From Dryas octopetala (lineage: Eukaryota; Streptophyta; Magnoliopsida; Rosales; Rosaceae), in the NCBI GenBank assembly GCA_963921425.1, contig OY992836.1, forward strand, positions 1,255,825 to 1,319,824: DNA of 64,000 bases. Reading direction: 5' to 3'. Below, piece after piece: positions 10,344 to 20,170 of the stretch (positions are counted from its first letter, which is position 1; each line of letters begins with the position of its first letter). The notes beneath the pieces are model-generated. The model had not been told where the DNA came from. It saw only the letters and a list, made by a program, of their open reading frames with translations, and did no database searches. The position numbers and the translations under genes are program-made.

Positions 10344-13300
10344 TGAAACGCCCCGAACCTCGGGCCCATGAAAATACTGAACATCAAACTGTTAAATCTA
10401 TTTTCTCTTACTTTTGAGCCATGCACAACAACATAAGTAAATATAATTATGTCATAAACATTTTAAACAAACCACTGAGTAAAAACAATTAATTAAATCT
10501 CTCTGGGTCCCACTGCCTCGTCTTCTTCCCACTGCTTCCTCAGCCTGCTTAACCTGCAAAACACAAATCCTACACCACATCCATGGTATACGAGGTTATA
10601 CGACAAACCCGGTAAGCACACTAGAGCTCGTATAAGTGAAGTGACATAGTAATTGTCCTCAATAATTTTCTCAATCCCCAAACTCAAAAAAATTAATCCA
10701 CAAAATATCCATAATTACTGAATTACAAAACATTCCACCACTAATCATCCAAGCATCAAGATAATCAAAAACTCCTCAATGCACATCAATCTCATCAATA
10801 AAAATAATAAAACATTTTACAATTCAAATGCCTAACGTCAACTAATAACCTCAACATCAACCATTCACCTCCTAACCCATAATCTCAATGCATAATCGTC
10901 CTCATCCCCATCCTCAAAATTTAAGCCTAGACTTAACTAAATCCTAGCATACAATGCAAAAAGTCATCTATCTAATTTCACTCACGTCGCTCTTTGAAAT
11001 CCCCTCCCAATTTCACTCACATCACTCCTTGAAATCCCCCAACTTTAAAATCATTTTCAAAATCTCTTCTTTCAAATCCATTTTTTTAAATCCCTTCAAA
11101 CCGTAAATCAAACTTTGAAAAACAATTAATACTCTGACGCTATAAAACTATTAAAATATCTGAAACAATACGCAATGCCTTTCTGAAACTGTCATTTAAA
11201 ACATTTACTGATGTAAAATCATTTTTCAAAATACTCCACTACTGAAATCTCACGCCACACTAGTACCCGGGGAACTGCTGGTCATACACTGCCGAGTCAT
11301 CTCTAGGCAAGTGCAGAGCAAATCTATACCTGCTGTGATGCTGGTCATACACCGCCGACTAGGCAAGTGCAGAGCAAATGTTATGCTGGTCATACACCGC
11401 CGACTAGGCAAGTGCAGAGCAAATGTTATGCTGGTCATACACCGCCGACTAGGCAAGTGCAGAGCAATTGTTATGCTGGTCATACACCGCCAACTAGGCA
11501 AGTGCAGAGCAAATGTTATGCTGGTCATACACCGCCAACTAGGCAAGTGCAGAGCGAGTGCTGGTCATACACTGTCGAGTCATCTCTAGGCAAGTGCAGA
11601 GCGATTATATACCTGTGCTGGTCATACACCGCCGAGTCATCTCTAGGCGAGTGCAGAGCAATTATGTACCTGTGCTGGTCATACACCGCCGAGTCATCTC
11701 TAGGCGAGTGCAGAGCAATTATATACCTGCTGAAGGGGGTACTAATATGGCGGTTTGAAACCGCTTCTGTATACTTCAATAAACCACTTCTCAGAAATTC
11801 TCATCCATATAAAGACTGAAATATAATTCTTCTGATAAATCCGTTAAAATCAAATCATTCCCCAAATCATGAAAACTGCTAGATTCAAATCATTTCTGAA
11901 GGACGAAAATTCAATAATAATACTTCCCCAAAATAATACCAAAATCATTTCCAGAAACTGTTCATACTCAATTAAATCAAGGAAAGAGTTGAATTATAAA
12001 ATATGCAAAATATTTCGAAAACCAAGATTTACTCACAATCTACCCCGAACTACACCAAATCCCTTCCGAAACTGATTCCTACTCACGCCCCTTCACTTGT
12101 TTGTCATTCCTACTCACAATCTACTATATAATAATTGCTTAATCTTTACTCATATACCTCGTCAACAACATTTCTTTTCTAATTCAGCAATTATCATCAT
12201 TCCTTGATCCTCAAAAAAATAGACATTTCTCATCTAATCAATACTTAATCCCAGGGCAACTCTATAATTCCCAACTAATTTCTTAGCCTCAAATCCTCAT
12301 CAATTCCTTCTCATGATCTAAATCCTATACTTAACATTCACTAACATAAAGCAACCAAACACACAAAACATACAGTTAAACCACGGTACTCAACAACATA
12401 AACAGATAAGTTTCACTCACAATTTAACTACGTAAAAGACCGAAATATCCTTCACGGTGCCATTGCTCGGATACCAAATCCGGCAGCATAACGGCATCGT
12501 GAATGAGATTTCCCAGGCCCATGTACCTGTTAAGACCAGACAACCAACTTAAATATATACATAATTCACAATTGGTCGTTTAATCGTCCAAAACGGGCGG
12601 CCGCCACCACACACGGTGGCTGCCCAGCTTATACTACACAGAAATTTCACCGAAACTCACTAAACAACCTCCAAGGATCTCCTAGAAGTGCAAAGTGGGC
12701 AAAAAGAGACAAACAGCCACTGTCCCGCAGCCACAAGTGGCGGAGGCAGTGGTGGCTGCGGCGGCACAATCTAAGAAAATGGTTTTTCAACTAAAAATCA
12801 ACCCAAATTTAACCTAGGACCTTCAATTGGATGAAAAACAACTCAGAAATCATTCAAGTAGGCTCAATTCAAGGCAAACCCGAAATGGGTACAAGTCCTA
12901 AAGTTCCAAATTTTTAGATCCTCAAAATTGACACGCAATAACAAGGGGGAAAGAAGGCCCATACCTCGAGGATCATTTTTGACAACTGGACCGACGGCCA
13001 AATCTCGCCGGAAATGGCCGAAATCGGCGGCGGAAGCTGGCGGCCGACTTGTCTTCCCGAGCTCATTGCTCCGTCGTGGAGCATCATCGGAGCAGGAGGA
13101 CACCACGGCTGAACTCGCCGTGGTGAGGCGAACAAGACCCAGTGGGTCCGGCCACCCAAATCTCGCCGGAACAGTCAGATCGACGGCGAGGCTCAAATCG
13201 GGTCTAGGCTGGTTTCGGGTTTTCGGGGCTTTTCTGGGTTGAACGGAGGCCAGGGGTAGAGAGAGGAGAGGGCGGCGATGCTGGTGGGCCGAAAACCTAG

Positions 13301-13624
13301 CCCATCCGCCGCCGGACGCGCCGCCACGCGCCGGTGGCAGATCGGCGAGAGTGAGAGAGGGAGAGACACGCGGGAGAGGGAGAGGATCGGGGAGAGAGGA
13401 GAGAGAATCCCCAGAAATTTCTGGATTTTGGGTATTTAAAACCCACTCCTACAAAATTACAAAATTGCCCTTTCCTTCAAATGCTCGTATCTTTCAAATC
13501 GTAGCTCCGATTGACGCGTGCCGCGTGTCTACGAACTCGTGGACTCGAGACCTTTCCAACGTGCCCAAAGTCAAAAACGAACGTCCATTATTTTTAAAAG
13601 TCAACTTTGGGTCGGATCGTTACA
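10344..13624 (-). mobile_element. Family A outermost 5' LTR (3281 bp)
   Basis: This is the upstream-most LTR of the minus-strand array. It ends exactly at the terminus at 13624, after which the sequence changes to an unrelated Tat-type LTR. The TSD on this side should be AATCC (13625-13629); its partner lies beyond the left edge of the window. This copy has private differences: A at 12626 (G in the others) and C at 13167 (T in the others). Confidence 0.9.
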
Positions 13625-14062
13625 AATCCTCCCTTTGTGACAAGAAAATACCTCTTTTATAGTACTTTTGGAAGAGTGTCAACCAATCCGATGATGACAC
13701 GTGTCCCTTGTGATGACTTGCACTGTAGGAGCGCCACGTGTCACCTGTCTCAAGGACCCGAGTGAGTTGACAGGGTCGGGGGCCCAGGAGGCTTGAGCTT
13801 GGGAGGCCGGAACCTAGGAGGCCAGAGTCTAGGGGGCCGGAGCTTATGAGGCCGGAGCCTAGGAGGTCAAGGCCTAGGAGGCCGGAGCCTAGGAAGTCAG
13901 GGGCTAGGAGCCCAGGAAGGGCTTAGTCTTTGGGCCTAGGAAGTCGACGCCTAAAGACCCATAAGCCTAGGAGGGGCCTAGCTGCTGGGCCTAGGCCCAA
14001 ACAACATGATGTTAAACCTTGTGTCACTTGTCGTTATGCCCAGATGATTAATCATACAAACA
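13625..14062 (-). mobile_element. Truncated Tat-type LTR interrupted by the family A array
   Basis: The reverse complement of this stretch matches the Tat-1 LTR (34858-35493). On the minus strand it begins TGTTTGTATGATTAATC at 14062, runs through the CCTAGGCTCC-rich repeat, two G-box regions (13698-13740) and the TATA region (TATAAAAGAGG, near 13652), then stops at 13624 where the family-A array was inserted. Its remaining part should lie left of the window. It is either a 5' LTR or a solo LTR. Confidence 0.85.
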
Positions 14063-14466
14063 CACCCCAAATTTTATTAATTTTGGGTTAAGGATGTTAC
14101 TAGACTAATTAAAATTAGTTAGAACTAATTGTTACCTTTTGGAAACACAAGTGTGGATTTATTTCACCCTAAGATTTTCTATTAGTTTCTTATGCATGAA
14201 CCACTTTTATTTTCAATTGATTATGGTCATTTCGAGTTTAAGACATATTCACACTCATACTTGCTTAAAATGATTAAATGACCACTTATGCACAACACTT
14301 TGGCCTAATTGCTTATGCTTGGATAATTGGAGTATGAGTATGACTTTGTTTACTCAATTGGTGGTCTCGGATTTCAAAGAAATGCCAAAGGATGATGATG
14401 TCCCAAGACCAAATTGATGATGTCCGAGTTGAATGGGGTGACTTTGTTAACTTGAATTATGCGTAG
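14063..14466. other. Flanking DNA with no recognised feature
   Basis: AT-rich sequence between the Tat-type LTR and the solo family-A LTR. I see no gene, RNA or repeat here. It continues after the solo LTR at 21986-22433, as shown by the CGTAG duplication, so it is an older layer that may be single-copy. Confidence 0.5.
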
Positions 14467-14789
14467 TGTGAGACCCCGTATTTTTTTTCAAAGATTTATT
14501 TTAAATATTTTGAGAATTTATTTTTATCATTTTGGAAAATTATTTGGAAAATCAAAACGGTTTTAATTTAATTTTAATTTTTGTTTTAAATTGGGTTTGA
14601 CCCAAAGTCGATTTTTCAAGTTAATGGGCTTTTGTCTTTGACTTTGGGCACGTTGGATAGGTCTCGAGTCCACGAGTTCGTAGACACGAAGCACGCGTAA
14701 ATTGGAGTTACGGTTTGAAAGTTACGGGCATTTGAAGTAAAGGGCAAACTTGTAATTTATACAAAAGTGGTTTTAAAACCCAAAAATCA

Positions 14790-14791
<2 letters not shown>

Positions 14792-14836
<45 letters not shown>
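14792..14836. repeat. (TC)n microsatellite
   Basis: A 45-bp TC run just downstream of the TTTTAAAACCC element of the solo family-A LTR. Similar TC/GA runs sit at the same place in the other A and B LTRs. Confidence 0.95.
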
Positions 14837-14838
<2 letters not shown>

Positions 14839-15007
14839 CCTCTCACCCTCGCCGCCCCTGCCATCGGCGCGTGGCGACGCGTCCGGCGGCAGCTGGCTGG
14901 ATGTTTGGCTCACGGTGCTCGCCTCCCTTTCCTCTTCCTCCCAGTGCCAGTGTCCAACACAGAAACCCAGCGACGACGGAGAATCGACGCGAGACAGAGA
15001 AGGCCTC

Positions 15008-17573
15008 TTGTAACGACTTGACCCAAATTTCACAAGAAATTTAAATTTTTATTCGTAATGGCCATTTAGAGGCGTAGTGGGAGATTAAATTGTGAGATCC
15101 TGTATTTTTCAAGGATTTATTCTAAATATTTTGAAAATTTAGTTGAGAAATTTTTTAAAGATTTTGGGACTTGATTTGAGAATAAAAAGGTTGTGGCTTA
15201 AATTTTAATTTCTTTTAATTTGGGCTTGATCCAAAGTTGACTTTTAAAATTAATGGGTTTTTGAATTTGACTTTGGGCCCGTTGAATGGGTCTTGATTTC
15301 ATGAGTTCGTAGACACAAAGCACGCGTAAATCGGAGTTACGGTTTAGGTTTTACGAACGATCAAAGTTGGGGGGCATATTTGTAATTTTTACTTAAATGG
15401 TTTTTAAAAGCAAAATCACTTTCTCTCCCCGACTTCACTCTCTCTCTCTCTCTGGAACCTTCCTCCCCATGCACACACCCCATCCCAGCCACCATCGCCG
15501 GCCACCTCTGCCGACCCTAACCTCCGGCGAACACCCCCAGGCGCCAACCACCCTCCCCCGAGCTCACTCACTCTCTCTCATTCTCTATCTCTCCCTGCAC
15601 GCTCTCTCTCTCCTCTCCCGCATCCCTCCCCTGCGCAAGCTAACCCAGCCACCACCACTAGCCTTCGCCGGCCACCAAGACCCTCCGGCGACCTCCCCAC
15701 AAGCCGGCCAGCGCCTCCAGCCAACCCAGCCACCTTTGCGAGCAAATCCAGCTCGGAAAAGGCACTCCTGACCGCCGGCTTCTCCTCCATTTTCCGACCC
15801 GATTCCGGCACCAATCACCTCCATCCTGAGCGAGACGACCGTGACGATCCGACGGAGGATCGAAGCTAGGGCTCTCTTTGTGAGTGGACTTCTATTTCAT
15901 AAATGTTGATACATTTTATGATTGAATTCATTTCTTACTATCTTGAGTTTCGTTTGAGTTAAAAGGGTTTTGTTAATGAATTTCTTTTCCCAAAAAGTTT
16001 TGTGGTTTCTAAGAGATAAATATTTCATGGTTTTAATTGTGGATTTAAATTGAGGTTTTAATTCGCAATGTAAAGTTTTAAATTTTATCCAAGATATTTC
16101 ATTTGAGCATTGACACACTTTACAGGAGATTGATATTCATGCAAGAAATAAATATTCTTTAAGTTTTTTTTTTATGCATGAGTTCTTGAAAGCAGTTGAC
16201 TTTAAGGAGCTTATTCTTTTTGATGTAATCCTCTAAAATGATTGAGAAATTAAGATTTGACTCAACTGATTGATAAGGATTGTGAGTGCATTTTGTTATG
16301 AAAATGTTTCGATAAGTTTCATGAGATAATTCTTATTTCATCTCGAGTTTTATTTGATTTGATTTGAGAATATTATTTTGGTAAAGATTATTTAAAAACT
16401 GCTGTGTAAATGCACGTATTGATCGGACGAGCCTGCTTGTGTAAAATGCACGGGATTGTAGCCAGGATATGAGCCTGCTCGTGCGGAGTGACCTATCCGT
16501 ACGAGATTATGGCCAGGATATGAGCTTGCTCGTGTGTAGTGACCTCTTCGTACGAGATTGTGGCCAGCATATGAGCCTACTCGTGCGGAGTGACCTCTCC
16601 GTATGAGATTGTGGCCAGGAGGTGAGCCTGCTCGTGCGGAGTGACCTCTCCATACAAGATTATGGCAAAGATACGAGCCTACTCGTGCGGAGTGACCTCT
16701 CCGTACGAAATTGTGGCCAGACTTTGAGCCTGCCTGTGCGCGGGATTGTGGCTAGGACATTGTCTACAGTACGGATACGAGTATGGTGTAGTTTCATTAT
16801 TCTTCTAAGGAATTATATTACAAAAGTTTAAATGATAAGTTCTTTTTATGCTTTATCTTGATTTTTGGACTTCTAGTTTTGCATGATACTCCTATTTAGG
16901 AAGTTCTCAATGAATGACTGCATATCGGTTTTATTCATGTATTTTATGTTAAATGGTTTTATGACGTTTTAGAAATGATTTCGAAATAGTTTTAAAACGG
17001 AGGGATTTCAAAGAGCAACATGAGGTTTTAGGGTTTAAATTTGACTTTTAATGATTTGTGAAAAGATAAACGACAATTATTTTTCTGTATTCATAAATTG
17101 TCCATTCACTGAGTTTATCTCACAAAATTTCTTGTTTTTGTCTTAAATTGTTTTTCCCCCCAGGTCGTAGCATTGGTGGAGGTCAAGCCAATCACGTCGA
17201 GGCATAGCGTCCATTTTCTCTTCTCGGATCTTGTAGGCATCGCTTCCATTTTGGAAGTTCCTTTTTACTTTAACTGTAAAAATTGTTGTAATAGAAGTAA
17301 TGGCACTGAAATCCATACTGGAACCTTATGTTATTACGGTGTTGTTTGGGTCTGAGACCCTTTTTGTATTACGGTGTTGTTTGGGTCTGAGACCCTTTTT
17401 GGTTGTTGTAGAGGCGGTTGAATTTTTTAGAAGTGTTTTTACAGGTTAATAAATTTTGGATTAGTCCATTTTCAGGGGAGGTTCTGCGGAATTTTCGATA
17501 CGATTTTCCTTGATTTTGGATTCTCACAGGACCTCTCCGAAATTCAGGGTGGAATCCGAGCGCGGTCCTATCA
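15008..17573 (+). mobile_element. Family B solo LTR, plus strand (left arm)
   Basis: Begins TGTAACGACTTGACCC at 15008 and ends GAGCGCGGTCCTATCA at 17573. Flanks are CCTCT (15003-15007) and CCTCC (17574-17578), a 4/5 TSD. About 83 bp in, a second LTR-like start (TGTGAGATCCTG, 15091) occurs, so the first 83 bp may be an insertion, or the LTR may be a composite. It contains a TC-rich zone (15437-15610) and a 51-bp minisatellite (16429-16760). No primer-binding site follows it, so it is a solo LTR. Confidence 0.78.
16429..16760 (+). repeat. Minisatellite in family B LTR (about 51-bp units)
   Basis: About six imperfect units contain GAGCCTGCTCGTGCGGAGTG and end GGCCAGGATAT. It occupies the same LTR position as the minisatellites of the other A and B copies but has a different unit. 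The reverse complement shares CTGGCCA with them. Confidence 0.88.
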
Positions 17574-17661
17574 CCTCCTCGCCGGCGATCTCGCTTTTCT
17601 GGCCACGACGCGACTCCAGACCACCACAGATGGACTCCCCTCGACGCTCTGAGTCTCCTCA
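17574..17661 (+). other. 88-bp remnant of family A LTR between two inverted B LTRs
   Basis: It aligns with the family-A LTR between the two insertion points: TCGCCGGCGATCT matches TCGCCGTCGATCT of the array LTR, and TCTCCTC at its right end matches GTCCTCC. It is therefore host sequence left between two separate insertions rather than a hairpin loop. Confidence 0.7.
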
Positions 17662-18433
17662 TGATAGGACCGCCCCCGAATTCCACCCTAAAACCCGGGG
17701 AGGTCCTACGGGAATCCAAATTCAATGAAAATCCTATCGAAAATTCGGCAGAACCTCCCCTGAAAATGGACTAACCCAGAAATTTCAAAACCTGTTAAAA
17801 AGCACTTCTAAACAGCAACCACCTCTGCCACAAACAAAAAGGGTCTCGGACCCAACAAATTTCACAGAGAAACCAACTTAAAGTTTAAAGTGGTTATCAG
17901 AGCCACTACTCTTATTACAGCACTTTTTACAATTTAAAGAAAAGAAACTTCCAAAATGGAAGTGATGCCTACAAGATCCTGGGATGGAAAATAAATGTTA
18001 TGCCTCGACGTGATTGGCTCGACCTCCACCAAAGCTACTACCTGGGGGGAAATAATTTAAGACAAAACAAGATAAACCGTGAGATAACTCAGTGAGTGGA
18101 CAGTTTAATAGAAACAAAAAAAACAAAAGTAAACTTCCTATTTCAGAAAATCCTTCAAAACCACGTTCAGTTCTAAGACTTCACGTCACTCTTTGAAATC
18201 CCCCAGTTTTAAAACCATTTCCAATCTTTAAGAGTGTTATAAAACTAAAGGACTCAAGGAAAAGATAATTAAAACACATTTCTCAAAAGCCAACCATCTA
18301 AATTAGTAAAGTCATAAATATAATGATATCAAAATCCTTATAAATCTCGAAAACTATTTCTCACTTAAAATCCATATTTAAACCCTTGAAGATACCAATT
18401 TCATTTTTCCACCATGCTATATACCTTGAATAA

Positions 18434-18600
18434 CCTGGCCATACATCTGTGCGAAATTCCTGCATCGCACATGCAGGCAATATCCTGGCCATACACACGC
18501 GTGGAGTGAAATCCAACACGTGCAGGCAATATCCTGACCATACACACGTGTGAATAAAATCAGCACGTGCAGGCAAACCTGGTCATACGTGCACGCAGAG
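18434..18600 (-). repeat. Minisatellite in family B LTR (CCTGGCCATACA units)
   Basis: Four units start at 18434, 18484, 18533 and 18578. They read CCTGGCCATACACACG followed by GTGCAGGCAATAT. The same array is at 30775-30932 and 47192-47350 in the LTRs of the large B element. Confidence 0.9.
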
Positions 18601-20142
18601 CGGCCCCCAAAGGGCGAAGCATCCCGACACACAGCCCAAAGCCTATATGTGTGCCGTGATGGGTCCCAAAGACCTATTCAATCTGATAACCTGGAGGGTA
18701 CTGCACAGGTGGTTTGAAAAGCATTTTTCCATAAACCAAATATATATCCTTTTTCCACCAAAAATAAATATCAAGGTACTTCCCCAAAAGAAACTTAAAA
18801 TCCATAAGCCAACATACGAAATCCGAATCAAATTCAATATACATAAATCAAAATAATACTTTTCGACAAAACTGAAATATTAAATGAACCTTGTATATAA
18901 ATTGAGAAACTAAATTCTTTTCCTAAGCCCAACAACTCACTAAAATCAACATGTAAATATATGTTTAAAAAACTTTCTTATGAAGCATTTGAAATCCGAA
19001 ATCTAACATGTTCATCAAATCCCAAATCAAATTTAAGCTATCATGCATAATAGGATTAATGAAATCTTTTATGAATTTATTTGAAAACCAAAGTTCGCTC
19101 ACATTTGTTATTACTAAAACAAATTCAATTAACCAAGATAAAAATGCAAATTTCATAAATCATTTTAAGGAAGAAGGGTCCACTCACAGAGATAGCCTTA
19201 GTTTCGATCCTCCGCCGGATCATCACGAGCCACTGCCGTCTCACCTAAAAATAAAACAATAAAACATAAGATTAGTCTCGACTCAACGACGTTTAGAGAG
19301 TGTATAAAACATAAGCGTCCCACCCGACTCTCGCTTAAACAACAATTAATAACTTACTCTTCTTAATCCATAAACATCCTCTCATTTCCCTGAAAACTTC
19401 CCGGCTCAACTCAACATCACCCACACTTCCAAAACCAGTCATAAACTTAAAAGGAACCTGCGTATGGCTTATCTCGATCAGGAAAATCGTTCTAGAGTGA
19501 TTTCAGTATCAGCAAAGTCTCAAATTACAGTCTGAAACACTTTTCGGTTTCTCCAATCACTTCCAACCTACCCAAGATCAACAACCAACTCAACAATGAC
19601 TCTAAATAATCCTACATTCAAGAGATGACAGTGGGTGTTTGAGACTACTGCGATTGCTGCCCAAAGTGGCGGCTCCAAGACCAAATTTAGCTAAAATACC
19701 ATATTTCCTAAAATCTACTCATATTTTTCAATTCTAAACATCAATTGGGGTTCCTAGGGATGAAAATTTCTAAACAAAACAACAAGAATAATCCCCCAAT
19801 CTGAAAACCCAAGCAATCCCAAAATGGCATCAAACCCCAGAATATACAAATTCTCAATTACTCGAAATTGAACAACATGAGTTTAGGGAAATGAAAGCCC
19901 AAAGTAAAAGGAAGATGACTCGCCAAAAATAGGGATGAAAGGGGCTGGGATTCGGCCGGAATCCGGCGAGCAGTGGCGGTGGGCTGGCTTCCTCTGGCCC
20001 TGTTTTCGCGCGTGTGGGGGCTAGGCTGCAAGGGGGTGGCTGCTGGAGGGTTCGGCGCCTGCGAGAAGGGCTCGCCGGTGGCCTGGGCAGGTCGGGTAAT
20101 GGCCGGAATTGGCCGGGCTGTCGCATGCACAGGGTGAGTCGC

Positions 20143-20170
20143 GAGAGAGAGAGAGAGAGAGAGAGAGAGA
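20143..20170. repeat. (GA)n microsatellite
   Basis: A 28-bp GA run in the minus-strand B LTR, a (TC)n run in element sense. It lies downstream of the TATA-like region. Confidence 0.95.

Larger units (their letters stand above)
1..13624 (-). mobile_element. Tandem LTR-internal-LTR array of non-autonomous gypsy element (family A)
   Basis: The sequence repeats with an exact 3862-bp period: the same blocks recur at 283, 4145, 8007 and 11869. Read on the minus strand, each unit is a 3281-bp LTR followed by a 581-bp internal domain. LTRs lie at 10344-13624, 6482-9762, 2620-5900 and 1-2038 (cut by the window); internal domains at 9763-10343, 5901-6481 and 2039-2619. The LTR/internal boundaries are fixed by an initiator-Met primer-binding site on one side and a polypurine tract on the other. 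Units are nearly identical; reading by eye I found only a few substitutions, at 12626, 13167 and the site equivalent to 1446. The right end is exactly an LTR terminus. No gag or pol is present, so movement would need proteins in trans. The layout fits unequal recombination between LTRs or integration of a multimeric one-LTR circle. The long LTRs, iMet site and 3' internal tail suggest a Tekay/Del-like chromovirus origin (inference). Confidence 0.9.

Noticed and set aside
17885-17900. Primer-binding site TGGTTATCAGAGCC
   Set aside because: It lies inside a B LTR with no LTR end next to it and has an extra T compared with the real iMet site.
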